Assembly: GCA_902620525.1 (NCBI GenBank)
Contig: CACNIK010000001.1
Coordinates: 101,001 to 165,000, forward strand
Source of the DNA: an uncultured Pelagibacteraceae bacterium
Lineage (GTDB): Bacteria > Pseudomonadota > Alphaproteobacteria > Pelagibacterales > Pelagibacteraceae
Direction of reading: 5' to 3'
DNA length: 64,000 bases
Shown: piece by piece, positions 34,704 to 43,877 of the stretch
How the letters are laid out: the number at the start of each line of letters is the position of its first letter
Position numbering within the stretch: position 1 is the stretch's first letter
The notes under the pieces: generated by a model
Database searches by the model: none
Seen by the model: only the letters and a program-made list of their open reading frames with translations
Told to the model about the DNA's origin: nothing
Program-made: the position numbers and the translations under genes

Positions 34704-35751
34704 TAAATTTTTAGAAAACTCTGATATATTTAATTCTAAAAATAAGAAGCATCAGTCTTTATTTACAGATACTTTGGAAAATCTTACTAAATATCATAAA
34801 AAGAAATGTCTCGAATATTCAGACTTTGTTAAAAAAATTAACCTAAAAAAAGGGGGTTTAAGCAAATTACACAATCTTCCGTTTTTACCAGTTCAAATTT
34901 TTAAATTTAGAAAATTACTAAGTATTAATGAAAACAAAATTTTTAAAACTTTATCTTCATCAGGCACAACTTCAGGTAAAAAATCAAAAATTTATTTGGA
35001 TAAAATTAACTCTGAGAATCAAGTGAAAGTCTTAAATAAAATTTTATCTAAAAAATTTGGAAAGCAAAGAAGACCGATGCTATTTATTGAAAAAGACCCC
35101 GTGAAGTCTAATAGAAAAAGATTTTCTGCAAGCTTAGCAGCCCTATATGGTTTTTCTATTTTAGCGTCAAAACAATGTTACTTGCTTAAAGAGGATGGTG
35201 AAATAAATTACGAAATACTTGAAAAATTTATGGAAAAATTTTCAAAGGAAAAGTTTTATATTTTTGGTTTTACATCATCTATTTTTAAAGATTTTTATAA
35301 AAAAATTAATAATAATTATCTAGATTTTAAAAATGCAACTTTAATACACGGAGGTGGTTGGAAAAAACTTAGCGATATTGGGATTTCTAATGAGTCATTT
35401 AAGAAAAAAATAAAAAAAAAATTTAATATAAACAAAATTTTTAATTATTATGGTTTAATTGAACAAACTGGTTCTATTTTTTTTGAATGTAAAAATGGAT
35501 ATTTTGTTTCCTCAATTTTTTCTGACATTGTTATAAGAGATAAAAATTTTAATATTTTACCAAATAATAGGAAAGGTTTAATTCAGATACTATCTATTCT
35601 ACCTACTAGTTATCCAGGGCACAATATAATTACAGAGGACTTGGGTGAAATCAGAAATATTAAATGCAACTGTGGATTAAATGGCACACATTTTAAAATT
35701 CACGGTAGAGCAAAAGAAGCTGAAATAAGAGGCTGTAGTGATGCAAGATAA
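34690..35751 (+). CDS. luxE: LuxE-type acyl-protein synthetase
   Basis: The 353-residue protein matches the LuxE family (PF04443): FLPVQIFKFRKLLS near 65, SSSGTTSGKKSKIYLDK near 97, LIHGGGWKKLSD near 222, and the ending GRAKEAEIRGCSDAR. In luminous bacteria LuxE adenylates a fatty acid and passes it to LuxC for reduction to aldehyde. No luciferase or LuxD gene is present, so the pair serves another acyl-aldehyde reaction. It overlaps luxC by 14 bases. Confidence 0.85.
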   Translation: MNYINKFLENSDIFNSKNKKHQSLFTDTLENLTKYHKKKCLEYSDFVKKINLKKGGLSKLHNLPFLPVQIFKFRKLLSINENKIFKTLSSSGTTSGKKSKIYLDKINSENQVKVLNKILSKKFGKQRRPMLFIEKDPVKSNRKRFSASLAALYGFSILASKQCYLLKEDGEINYEILEKFMEKFSKEKFYIFGFTSSIFKDFYKKINNNYLDFKNATLIHGGGWKKLSDIGISNESFKKKIKKKFNINKIFNYYGLIEQTGSIFFECKNGYFVSSIFSDIVIRDKNFNILPNNRKGLIQILSILPTSYPGHNIITEDLGEIRNIKCNCGLNGTHFKIHGRAKEAEIRGCSDAR

Positions 35752-36922
35752 AATTAATTCAATTGATAATTTGAAATTAAATATTAATAAACCTTTTAAT
35801 GAACTTTCAATTGATTTTTTGGATGACCTATCTGAAGAAATTAAAAAAATTAAAATAGTTAAAATGTATCCAGATTTATATTATTTGATTTTTTGGTGTG
35901 CAAAAAGAAACATTCTCAATTTAAAGCATAAACATAAAACCAATAATTTTAGAATAGGTAGAGGATTTGTTTTTCATGTGTGCCCAAATAATGTTCCTAT
36001 AAATTTTATATACTCCTTTATGATAGGTTTACTAAGTGGTAATTCAAATATTGTAAAACTACCTTCTAAAGATTTTAAAGAAATAGACATTTTATTAAAA
36101 TGCATAAAAAAATTGTTTTCTTTAAAAAAATATATCAATTTAAAAAAAAGTAATTTGTTTTTAAAATACGATCACGACAAAGAAGATTATATTTCTAAAT
36201 ATATTTCTTCTAAATCAGATGCAAGAATTATATGGGGTGGAGACACAACTGTAGAAAAATTAAAAAAAATACATACTCCTGCAAGATGTATTGATGTTTG
36301 CTTCGCGGATAGATACTCAATATCTATTATAAATACAAAAAAATTTAATTCCCTCAAACAATCAACAATAGATCTTATTGCGCGGAAATTTTTTTATGAC
36401 ATTTATTCAATGAACCAGTTAGCTTGTAATTCACCACATTTTTTATTTTGGTTAGGAGATGAAAATGAGCAAAAGAAAAATTATTTTCTGGATAAGATAA
36501 GCAAAATTGCTAAGCAAAAATTTAATTTTGATGAAGTTCATATGATAGATAAATACTCGAATTTGATAAACAAAATAATGAAATATAAGGAATTAGGCAG
36601 TGTTAAAATGTACGAAAATTATTTATATACTGTAAAATTAAAAGACTCAAATATTAATATTGAAGATATTAGAGGTGTGAACGGAATTATTTTTCAAATA
36701 AATGTTAAACATTTGAATAAAATGCCAAATTATATAAAAAAAAAATGTCAGACAGTTACACAATTTGGATTTAAAAAGAAAGAATTTGAAAATTTAATTT
36801 TAACAGAAAATTTGTTGGGAGCTGATAGAATTGTAGAAATAGGAAAAGCCTTTAATTTTAACTTGATATGGGATGGTGTAGACACTATTAACTCTTTGTC
36901 CAGAATAGTAAGTTTTGAATAA
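35738..36922 (+). CDS. luxC: LuxC-type acyl-CoA/acyl-protein reductase
   Basis: The 394-residue protein has the LuxC signature GRGFVFHVCPNNVPINFIYSF near 72 and GNSNIVKLPSK near 98. The catalytic cysteine is in MNQLACNSPHF near 224. It belongs to the aldehyde-dehydrogenase superfamily and reduces an activated acyl group with NADPH to an aldehyde. Immediately linked to luxE and a hot-dog protein, it belongs to a compact acyl-processing cassette. ATG 35741 is an alternative start. Confidence 0.85.
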   Translation: MMQDKINSIDNLKLNINKPFNELSIDFLDDLSEEIKKIKIVKMYPDLYYLIFWCAKRNILNLKHKHKTNNFRIGRGFVFHVCPNNVPINFIYSFMIGLLSGNSNIVKLPSKDFKEIDILLKCIKKLFSLKKYINLKKSNLFLKYDHDKEDYISKYISSKSDARIIWGGDTTVEKLKKIHTPARCIDVCFADRYSISIINTKKFNSLKQSTIDLIARKFFYDIYSMNQLACNSPHFLFWLGDENEQKKNYFLDKISKIAKQKFNFDEVHMIDKYSNLINKIMKYKELGSVKMYENYLYTVKLKDSNINIEDIRGVNGIIFQINVKHLNKMPNYIKKKCQTVTQFGFKKKEFENLILTENLLGADRIVEIGKAFNFNLIWDGVDTINSLSRIVSFE

Positions 36923-37378
36923 ATGATTTTAGATAAAAAAAAAATTTTAGAATATCAGCAAAATAGAGATCCTTATTTAATGATTGACCATGTTGATGAT
37001 GTTGTCCCGGAGAAGTATGCTAATGGATACAAGAATTTAAATGAAAATGAATGGTTTTTTAAAGTACATTGGGCTAGTGATCCTAATATGCCTGCAATGC
37101 TTCAAACTGAGGCTATGGTGCAAATGGCAGCAATGGCCTTACTAACAATACCTGAGCATAAAGGAAAGGTGGTATACCTAACTTCGGCTTCAAAATTGCA
37201 ATTCAAGAAAAAAATAACACCGAATACAAAGTTAAATATTGAAACAAAAATTATTAATTTTAAACGAGGTGTTGCTAATTGCTCTGCAAAGGGTATAGTT
37301 GAAAATCAAATAGCATGTTATGGTGAATTTACTATAATTTTACCTGACGTAATTGATAAATTTAAGATTGAAAAATAA
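36923..37378 (+). CDS. FabZ-like hot-dog dehydratase
   Basis: A 151-residue hot-dog protein. RDPYLMIDHVDDVVPEKYANGYKNL replaces the PHRYPFLLVDRV start of FabZ, and MPAMLQTEAMVQMAAMALL matches the FabZ central helix with its catalytic Glu. The usual histidine of PHRYP appears to be missing, so it may be a dehydratase with altered chemistry or a thioesterase-like relative. It starts directly after the luxC stop and ends directly before the radical SAM gene. Confidence 0.78.
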   Translation: MILDKKKILEYQQNRDPYLMIDHVDDVVPEKYANGYKNLNENEWFFKVHWASDPNMPAMLQTEAMVQMAAMALLTIPEHKGKVVYLTSASKLQFKKKITPNTKLNIETKIINFKRGVANCSAKGIVENQIACYGEFTIILPDVIDKFKIEK

Positions 37379-38440
37379 ATGCCAAAAAATTCACCACTTT
37401 TAAATAAACCCCGATTAGTGAAAAAACTTAGAGATTTTTATACTTACGTAAATAAAAATGACGGAAAAGTAGGAACAAAAACAAGAGGAATAGATTTAAA
37501 TTTAAATAATGCTTGCAACTTAAGATGTAAATATTGTTTTACAAACTCTCCAAAGGGGGATCATGTAAAGGAATATTTGTCACCTAAGATAATTGGTAAT
37601 TTGGCTGATCAGGCCGATGAGTTAGGGTATTTTGAATTTGATCTTCAAGGTGGTGAGCTTTTATTAAGACCAGATTTGTTATTTGAAACTTTAGAAGCAA
37701 TTAAGCCAGAGAGGTTTTATTTATATCTTACTACAAATGGATACTATCTAGATAGAAAAATGGCAGAAAAACTTGCCAAATTTCAAGTTAGTAGAGTTTC
37801 TGTAAGTATTGATAGCATGGATGAAAAAGTTCATGACGATATTCGAGGTAGAAAAGAATCTTGGAAGCGAGCAATTGAAGGTTTAAAACATGTACAAGAT
37901 GTTGGAATGGATCCATACTTAAATATTACTGTAGGTCATTACAATGCTTTTAATCCTGACTTTGAAGAGCTATTAAAATATTCCAAACAACAAAAGTACA
38001 AAACGCTTTTAAATGTTGCTGTCCCAGCAGGTATGTGGCAAAAAATGGAGGAAATAATTTGTGATGATAAAGATAGAGAGCACATTAAAATGTTAAGAAA
38101 AAAATATGGTAATTTAGTTCGAAATCTATGGAATCCTTTTGATAAAAAAAACGAGAAAATACTTGGATGCACAACTGTTAATAGACTTTATATAACGCCA
38201 ACTGGTGATGTTCTAGTTTGCCCATATGTTCATATAAAAATTGGAAATATTTTAGAACAACCCCTAAAAGAGATAGTTGATTTTGGTTTTAGAATTAAAT
38301 ATTTCAGAGAACATAGTAGTCTGTGTTTGGCTGGAGAAGATAAAGATTTTATTTCTAAATTTATGACTAAGCAAGGTCAAAGTATTTTTAAGCCTGCCGA
38401 AGCAAGTAAAATATTTGATAAGGAAGATATTAAAGATTAA
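37379..38440 (+). CDS. Radical SAM/SPASM protein
   Basis: The 353-residue enzyme has CNLRCKYC (Cys46, Cys50, Cys53), the SAM motif FDLQGGELLLRPDLL near 81, YLTTNGYYLD near 118 and VSVSIDSMDEKVHDDIRG near 140. C-terminal cysteines in ILGCTTVNRLYITPTGDVLVCPYVHI and SLCLAG suggest a SPASM cluster. The target may be an acyl or sugar intermediate made by the neighbouring lux-like cassette. It begins at the base after the previous stop. Confidence 0.83.
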   Translation: MPKNSPLLNKPRLVKKLRDFYTYVNKNDGKVGTKTRGIDLNLNNACNLRCKYCFTNSPKGDHVKEYLSPKIIGNLADQADELGYFEFDLQGGELLLRPDLLFETLEAIKPERFYLYLTTNGYYLDRKMAEKLAKFQVSRVSVSIDSMDEKVHDDIRGRKESWKRAIEGLKHVQDVGMDPYLNITVGHYNAFNPDFEELLKYSKQQKYKTLLNVAVPAGMWQKMEEIICDDKDREHIKMLRKKYGNLVRNLWNPFDKKNEKILGCTTVNRLYITPTGDVLVCPYVHIKIGNILEQPLKEIVDFGFRIKYFREHSSLCLAGEDKDFISKFMTKQGQSIFKPAEASKIFDKEDIKD

Positions 38441-38455
38441 TATCAATATTTTTAA

Positions 38456-39094
38456 ATGAAAAAGATTTTAATATTTGGTGCAGGTGGTTCAGGAAGAGAA
38501 ATCTTTAAACTTATACAAGAAATAAATCTTTACATAAAAGATAGTTGGAAAGTAATTGGATATATTGACTCAAATAAAAAACTGTTAGGAAAAAAAATTG
38601 ATGGTATTAAAGTTATATCCAATTTAAAGAAATTTGATGAAAAGAATATTTATGCTATCTGCGGTCTTATGGACCCGATTAAACGAAAAAAGGTATACCA
38701 AAAAGAAATTAAAACTAGAAAATATAGAATTCCAAATCTCATTCATCCAAATATAATTAAACCGTCTTCTTTAAAAATTGGAACTGGTAACATTATTTTC
38801 AATAACGTCCATTTAAGCTATGATGTTACTATAAACAATTATAACATTATAAGTAATTTTAATGATATTGGTCACAATGTAAGAATGGAAGATTATGTTA
38901 CTTTAATGCCCCAAAATATAATAGGGGGTAAGTGTAAAATTGGTAAATTTAGTTTTTTTGGGTCAGGTTGTAGAGTTCATCAAAATTTAAAAATAGGAAG
39001 CTCATGCAATGTTGGTATGGGTAGTACAATTGTGCAAAACTTAAAAAATGGATCAAAAGTAATTAACTTTCAAAGGCAGTCTATTTCAAATTAG
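38456..39094 (+). CDS. NeuD/PglD-like sugar O- or N-acetyltransferase
   Basis: The 212-residue protein has an N-terminal Rossmann-like part (ILIFGAGGSGREIFKLI) and a C-terminal left-handed beta helix with hexapeptide repeats from about 100 to 200 (IGTGNIIFNNVHLSYDVTI; IGGKCKIGKFSFFGSG). The catalytic His is probably in NDIGHNVRMED. PglD and NeuD acetylate UDP-amino sugars and sialic acids. It ends the 30743 operon and overlaps the convergent neuC gene by 14 bases. Confidence 0.82.
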   Translation: MKKILIFGAGGSGREIFKLIQEINLYIKDSWKVIGYIDSNKKLLGKKIDGIKVISNLKKFDEKNIYAICGLMDPIKRKKVYQKEIKTRKYRIPNLIHPNIIKPSSLKIGTGNIIFNNVHLSYDVTINNYNIISNFNDIGHNVRMEDYVTLMPQNIIGGKCKIGKFSFFGSGCRVHQNLKIGSSCNVGMGSTIVQNLKNGSKVINFQRQSISN

Positions 39095-40247
39095 TTTTCA
39101 AATCATAAAAAATTTTTTTTTTATATTTTTTAAAATTAAATTTTACTATTTTATCAATAATTTTTTTAGAACTATTTCCGCTGCCATAGATTTTTTTACT
39201 TATTTTGAATTTTCTTCTCATTTTTTTACTAAATATTTTTTTTAATGAATTTCTAATACTCAAAGAATTAATTTTTGTGTTTAAAATGCTTGAGGTAAAA
39301 ATTCTTCCAGTCTGTCTGTCGCCAAGGTTTATAGTCCCAATTCCAAAAAAAGGCACCTCAGATATTCCGCTTGAGGAGTTACCTACGGCTCCATCAACAT
39401 ATCTAAGAGTAGACAGATAATTTTGACTTCCCATTGATTTAATAAAATGAAAATTTCTAAGTTTATGGGTTTTTATAAATTTCTTAATTTTATTAATAAG
39501 AACCACTCCTTTTGCATCAGCGTTCGGCGAAGTGATTATTACCAGTGTTTTTTTCAATTTTTTAAGCTCTTTTAAAAGAATATTTAAATCATTAACTGAT
39601 TCTTCGCTGTCTATTGAAGGATGAAAAGTAACAATAATATTTCTTTCTAGAAATTTAAATTTAAATTTTTTTTCTAATTTTTCTTTTGATAAATAATTAT
39701 TTTTTTTAATTTTTTCATAATTGAGACTGCCATAATTAAAGATAGTTTTAGGATTTTCACCCATTTGTATTAATCTAGATTTATATTCTTCAGTTACGGG
39801 AAAATGAAGATTTGATAATTTAGTTATACTGTTTCTAAATCCATCATCTAAAGAACCGATTGTTTTCTCTCCACCTGCTATATGAACAATATTAATTCCT
39901 AGAACATAAGCTGTTATCGCAGAAGATAGCATTTCATATCTATCACCAAAAATAATTACTACATCAGGATTAATTTTTTTTAATAATTTTGTAAGTTTTT
40001 TTATTAAATCAGTAAAAGAGTTTAAAACTGAGACTGTATTTATATTTTTTGTTTTTATAGGAATTTTGAAAATGGATAGTCGTTTTTTTCTTTTTATTTC
40101 AGTATCACTGCCAAATATTGAGTTCGAGTGACTGCCGGTAATTACTAAATTACTTTTAAGATTATTTGATTTTAGCGACTGATCTATGAGAATTTCAATT
40201 GTTCCATAGTCTGCTCTAGATGAGGTAATAAAACATAATTTTTTCAT
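39081..40247 (-). CDS. neuC: UDP-N-acetylglucosamine 2-epimerase, hydrolysing (NeuC type)
   Basis: The 388-residue GT-B fold enzyme has ITSSRADYGTI at the start, VVIIFGDRYEMLSSAITAYVLGINIVHIAGGEKTIGSLDDGFRNSITKLSN near 100-150, and VGNSSSGISEVPFFG near 290. It converts a UDP-HexNAc to a free 2-epimer, the first step to nonulosonic acids. It overlaps neuB by four bases, giving a neuB-neuC operon read leftward from the 41286 palindrome region. Confidence 0.9.
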   Translation of the reverse strand: MKKLCFITSSRADYGTIEILIDQSLKSNNLKSNLVITGSHSNSIFGSDTEIKRKKRLSIFKIPIKTKNINTVSVLNSFTDLIKKLTKLLKKINPDVVIIFGDRYEMLSSAITAYVLGINIVHIAGGEKTIGSLDDGFRNSITKLSNLHFPVTEEYKSRLIQMGENPKTIFNYGSLNYEKIKKNNYLSKEKLEKKFKFKFLERNIIVTFHPSIDSEESVNDLNILLKELKKLKKTLVIITSPNADAKGVVLINKIKKFIKTHKLRNFHFIKSMGSQNYLSTLRYVDGAVGNSSSGISEVPFFGIGTINLGDRQTGRIFTSSILNTKINSLSIRNSLKKIFSKKMRRKFKISKKIYGSGNSSKKIIDKIVKFNFKKYKKKIFYDLKTNLK

Positions 40248-41248
40248 ATTGATATTAATTGATCTTTTTTAAAATTTTTTTTTGCTTTTTTACCTAATAT
40301 TTTAAAAAAATTAGTTGGGGATATTCCAGAACCAGGTCTTTTGACTGTAAGGTTTTTATTAGTAAATTTTTCTCCTTTAAATATATCTCTATTAGCTACA
40401 ATTGAATTTCTTGCAATTTTAATATTTTTCTTTTCGCTTTTAGTTGGTTTTTTAATTTTATTACCTAATATAACTTCTACATTTTTAATTTTTTTTATCA
40501 TTTCTTTTAAATCTTTTTCTAATAAACTAGATTTATGGTCAGGACCCTTTAGTTTTTGACTTATAGTAAAATGTTTTTCAATTATTGAGGCTCCTATAGA
40601 GGCTGCAATAACTGATGCTTCTGTCCCTTTGGTATGGTCAGAATAACCTACATTAATCTTAAATTTTTTTTTAATTTCAAGCATTGCTCTTAGATTTACA
40701 TCCGCTAATGGTGTTGGGTACTCTGTATTACATTGTAAAACAGTTATGTTTTTCTTTTTTGTTCCATTTAATGTTAAAATTTTTAGAGCGTAGGAAATTT
40801 CTTTCATAGTTGACATACCAGTAGACAAAATTACTCTCTTTTTTAATCTTCCAATTTTTTTTAAATAAAGAACATTATTGATTTCTCCAGAAGGAATTTT
40901 AAAGTATTCCATTTTAAATTTTTTAAGAAAGTTTATTGACGATAAACCAAAAGCAGTTGATAAAAATTTTATTTTTTTTTTGTCACAATATCTTTTTAAA
41001 AGTTTAAATTCTTTGAAGCTTAAAGTCATTTTTTTTGACATGTCTAATTGTGATTGATTTTTTTTAGTATTTCTTTTTTGATAATCTGCTTTTAAAGCAT
41101 ATTTGGAAATATGCTCGCTAGGTATTGATGTTTGAAATTTAACGTAGTCTGCGCCCGATCTTTTAGCAATATCAACTAGTTTATAAGCAAGATTAATATT
41201 TCCGTTATGATTTGGGCCTGCTTCGGCTATTATTTTAACACTACTCAT
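40244..41248 (-). CDS. neuB: N-acylneuraminate synthase (NeuB family), copy 1
   Basis: The 334-residue protein has the PEP-aldolase barrel start IIAEAGPNHNGNINLAYKLVDIAKRSGADYVKFQ, with KIPSGEINN and LSTGMSTMKEI near 117-145. NVGYSDHTKG and EKHFTISQKLKGPDHKSS follow, and the C-terminal SAF domain is RDIFKGEKFTNKNLTVKRPGSGI. It condenses an N-acyl-mannosamine-like sugar with PEP to a nonulosonic acid. It heads the neuB-neuC operon. A second NeuB lies at 50110. Confidence 0.92.
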   Translation of the reverse strand: MSSVKIIAEAGPNHNGNINLAYKLVDIAKRSGADYVKFQTSIPSEHISKYALKADYQKRNTKKNQSQLDMSKKMTLSFKEFKLLKRYCDKKKIKFLSTAFGLSSINFLKKFKMEYFKIPSGEINNVLYLKKIGRLKKRVILSTGMSTMKEISYALKILTLNGTKKKNITVLQCNTEYPTPLADVNLRAMLEIKKKFKINVGYSDHTKGTEASVIAASIGASIIEKHFTISQKLKGPDHKSSLLEKDLKEMIKKIKNVEVILGNKIKKPTKSEKKNIKIARNSIVANRDIFKGEKFTNKNLTVKRPGSGISPTNFFKILGKKAKKNFKKDQLISI

Positions 41249-41279
41249 TTAAATCTTAATATTACTAAATTTTTAACCC

Positions 41280-41308
41280 TTTACTGTTCAACTTTTGAAC
41301 GATATAAC
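41280..41308 (+). promoter_or_regulatory. Island promoter with palindromic operator, copy 5
   Basis: TTTACT (-35, 41280-41285), the operator GTTCAACTTTTGAAC (41286-41300), two bases, then TATAAC (-10, 41303-41308). The spacer is 17 bp. It should start transcription near 41315 and drive the gene at 41340, which rules out the earlier in-frame TTG at 41295. The same palindrome lies upstream of neuB on the other side. Confidence 0.75.
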
Positions 41309-41339
41309 TAAATGGTTTAACTTTCAACATAAACTTATT

Positions 41340-42080
41340 ATGTTTAAAAACAAAACAGCGCTAATAACAGGCTCTAATAGAGGTATAGGATTGGCTATTG
41401 TTAAAGAATTTTCAAAACATGGATGCAATATTATTTCTTGCGTTAGAAAAATAAATGATGAAACAAGAAAGCAATTTGAAAAGATAAGTTCAGAATTTAA
41501 AAATGATATTAAAGTATATGAAATGGAATTAGAAAAAATATCCTCTAATCAAGCTATTTTGGAAAAAGTTTTATTAGAAAATGAAAAGATTGATATTTTA
41601 GTAAATAACGCTGGTATAAATCATACTGCACTATTTTTAATGACAAAAATAGAAAAAATTCGTGAAATTTTTGAAGTAAATTTCTTTTCAAATTTAATTC
41701 TCACACAAAAAATTTTAAAAAAAATGATTAAACAAAAAAAAGGATCTATCATAAATATTGCATCAAATGCCGCGCAGGAGTCCGACTCTGGTAGATCAGG
41801 ATACGCAGCAAGTAAATCTGCGTTAATAACCTTAACAAAAGTCCTTTCAAAAGAACTGGGATCTTTAGGAATACGTGTAAACGCTGTTGCACCTGGATTA
41901 ACTGAAACTAGAATGATGAAGGATGGTCTGTCTGATAAAATATTACAAGAAACTTTAAATAAAATACCCTTAAAGCGAGCAGCTAATCCTGAAGAAATTG
42001 CGAAACTAGTTTCTTTCTTAGGATCAGATTTATCTTCTTACATAACTGGAGAGGTAATAAATATTACTGGAGGTTACTAG
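41340..42080 (+). CDS. FabG-like short-chain dehydrogenase/reductase
   Basis: From ATG 41340 the protein is 246 residues, the usual FabG size, beginning MFKNKTALITGSNRGIGLAI (TGxxxGxG). NNAGIN near 84, NIASNAAQES near 134, the catalytic YAASKSA near 149 and the C-terminal ITGEVINITGGY complete the classical SDR set. A TTG at 41295 extends the frame but lies inside the promoter. It probably reduces a keto group on an acyl-ACP or sugar; the ACP gene three genes downstream supports the former. Confidence 0.9.
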   Translation: MFKNKTALITGSNRGIGLAIVKEFSKHGCNIISCVRKINDETRKQFEKISSEFKNDIKVYEMELEKISSNQAILEKVLLENEKIDILVNNAGINHTALFLMTKIEKIREIFEVNFFSNLILTQKILKKMIKQKKGSIINIASNAAQESDSGRSGYAASKSALITLTKVLSKELGSLGIRVNAVAPGLTETRMMKDGLSDKILQETLNKIPLKRAANPEEIAKLVSFLGSDLSSYITGEVINITGGY

Positions 42081-42082
42081 TA

Positions 42083-42904
42083 GTGAATAAAAATGAAATA
42101 AGTGAAATTAAAAGTTTATCCAAAAAAATTCGAAAAGATATTTTAAATATGGCTCTTAGCGCTGGTGCTAGCAGTTCTCATTTTGGAGGATCTCTTTCAA
42201 CTGTAGAAATTCTTTCTACCTTGTACAAAAAATTTTTGAAATTTGATGTCTCAAATCCTGTATGGCAAGAAAGAGATAGATTTATATTAAGTAAAGGTCA
42301 TGCTTGTCTTGGTTTCTATTCGATATTATATGAGATGGGTTATATAAAAGAAGATGATTTAAAACTTTTTGAAAAAAATGGAAGTTTTTTGTTAGGCCAC
42401 CCTGTAATAAACAAAAAAATAGGTATTGAGTTTTCAAACGGAAGCTTGGGCATGGGATTATCATTAGGTATCGGGGTTGCGATGTCAATTAAAAAAAGAT
42501 CCTTATCATCAAAAGTATATGTTTTAATTGGTGACGGAGAATGTAATGAGGGGTCAGTTTGGGAGGCTGCAATGTCAGCAAGTCATTTTAATTTAAAAAA
42601 TTTGACTGTAATTTTGGATAACAATAATTTTCAACAAACTGGATCAAATAATGAGATCATGTCATCTGAAAAATTATTTGAAAAATGGAAAAGCTTTGGT
42701 TGGGAGGTAATTAATATAAATGGCCATGATATTAATGAAATTAACAATGCTTTTAAAAAATCTGCTTCACGTCCAAAATTAATTTTAGCAAAAACAATAA
42801 AGGGTAAAGGTTTTAGTTTTGCAGAAAATAATAATGATTGGCATCATAAAATACTCACCCAAAAACAATATGAAGAAGCCTTAAAAGAATTAAATGAGCA
42901 ATAA
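42083..42904 (+). CDS. Transketolase, N-terminal (ThDP-binding) subunit
   Basis: The 273-residue protein covers the pyrophosphate-binding half of transketolase: ASSSHFGGSLSTVEIL near 28, RDRFILSKGHACLGFYS near 60, and the ThDP motif GDGECNEGSVWEAAM with DNNNFQ (about 147-180). It is encoded separately from the C-terminal half, with an 11-base overlap, as in archaeal and accessory transketolases. The start is GTG. A complete housekeeping transketolase exists at 1787, so this pair has a special two-carbon transfer role. Confidence 0.9.
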   Translation: MNKNEISEIKSLSKKIRKDILNMALSAGASSSHFGGSLSTVEILSTLYKKFLKFDVSNPVWQERDRFILSKGHACLGFYSILYEMGYIKEDDLKLFEKNGSFLLGHPVINKKIGIEFSNGSLGMGLSLGIGVAMSIKKRSLSSKVYVLIGDGECNEGSVWEAAMSASHFNLKNLTVILDNNNFQQTGSNNEIMSSEKLFEKWKSFGWEVININGHDINEINNAFKKSASRPKLILAKTIKGKGFSFAENNNDWHHKILTQKQYEEALKELNEQ

Positions 42905-43871
42905 AAAATTTATAACATCTAGTGGTATAAAACTCTGGCCAAAATTAGGAATGAGAGCATCTTTTGGTTTAATGGCTCTTGAGCTGGCAAAAGTAGATGA
43001 TCAACTTTTAATCGTAACTGGAGATGTGTCAACATCTGCTGGCTTAGACAGATTTAGAAAAAAATATCCCGAAAAATATATCGATGTCGGAATAGCTGAA
43101 CAAAATTTGCTTGGCATTGCGGCAGGGCTAGCCAGTGAAGGACATAACGTAATAACTACTACATTTGCTCCCTTTCAAACTGCAAGATGTTTAGAACAAA
43201 TAAAAGTGAATTTGGGTTATATGAATCAGAAAGTATGTATGATTGGTTTGGCTAGTGGATTGGTTTTAGGAACATTAGGTTATACTCATTGCTGTATTGA
43301 AGATTTAGGAATTTTGAGGTCAATCCCAAACATAGATGTAATATCACCTGCGGATACTACAGAATTAGCTAAAGCTCTAGAGGCATTTTACCTGTCAAAA
43401 AACTCAATGTATATAAGATTAACTGGGGGATCTAATATTCCTCTTATTTTCAATGAAGATTATAATTTTAGTTTGGGTAAATCGTCTACGTTAAAAGAAG
43501 GTAAAGATATTGCTATTTTATCTACTGGCACAATGTTGAGCGTAGCAATGGAGACTGCAAACTTAATTAAGAAATCAAATTTGAGTGCAGAAGTCATTAA
43601 TATTCATACTATAAAACCGATTGATGCAAATAAAATCATAGAATGTGGAAAAAAATTTAATTATATAGCTACAATTGAGGAACATAATATCATAGGTGGT
43701 TTAGGTAGCGCGGTGGCTGAATGTTTAACAAGTTCTGGGGGAACTGCAAAACAATTATTTTATGGTATAAATGATAAATATAGTGATGGGGGTGAGTATA
43801 AATATTTATTAAAAAAATTTAAGTTGACTGCTGAAGACATTTCAAAGTCAATTAACGATACAATCAAATAA
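42894..43871 (+). CDS. Transketolase, C-terminal subunit
   Basis: The 325-residue partner has the pyrimidine-binding half: VTGDVSTSAGLDRFRKKYPEKYIDVGIAEQNLLGIAAGLASEGHN (about 40-85, including the catalytic Glu) and the C-terminal regulatory-like domain IATIEEHNIIGGLGSAVAE near 262. With the N-terminal subunit it forms an active site at the dimer interface. It is followed six bases later by an acyl carrier protein gene, which suggests transfer of a two-carbon unit to a carrier. That link is inference. Confidence 0.9.
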   Translation: MSNKKFITSSGIKLWPKLGMRASFGLMALELAKVDDQLLIVTGDVSTSAGLDRFRKKYPEKYIDVGIAEQNLLGIAAGLASEGHNVITTTFAPFQTARCLEQIKVNLGYMNQKVCMIGLASGLVLGTLGYTHCCIEDLGILRSIPNIDVISPADTTELAKALEAFYLSKNSMYIRLTGGSNIPLIFNEDYNFSLGKSSTLKEGKDIAILSTGTMLSVAMETANLIKKSNLSAEVINIHTIKPIDANKIIECGKKFNYIATIEEHNIIGGLGSAVAECLTSSGGTAKQLFYGINDKYSDGGEYKYLLKKFKLTAEDISKSINDTIK

Positions 43872-43877
43872 TTTATT

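Noticed and set aside
33297..36922. Bioluminescence (lux) operon
   Set aside because: Only LuxC and LuxE relatives are present; luciferase subunits and LuxD are missing, and the operon is otherwise sugar-related.
41295..41339. N-terminal extension of the FabG-like gene from TTG 41295
   Set aside because: The TTG lies inside the operator and -10 region of the promoter, upstream of the predicted transcription start; ATG 41340 gives the normal SDR start.
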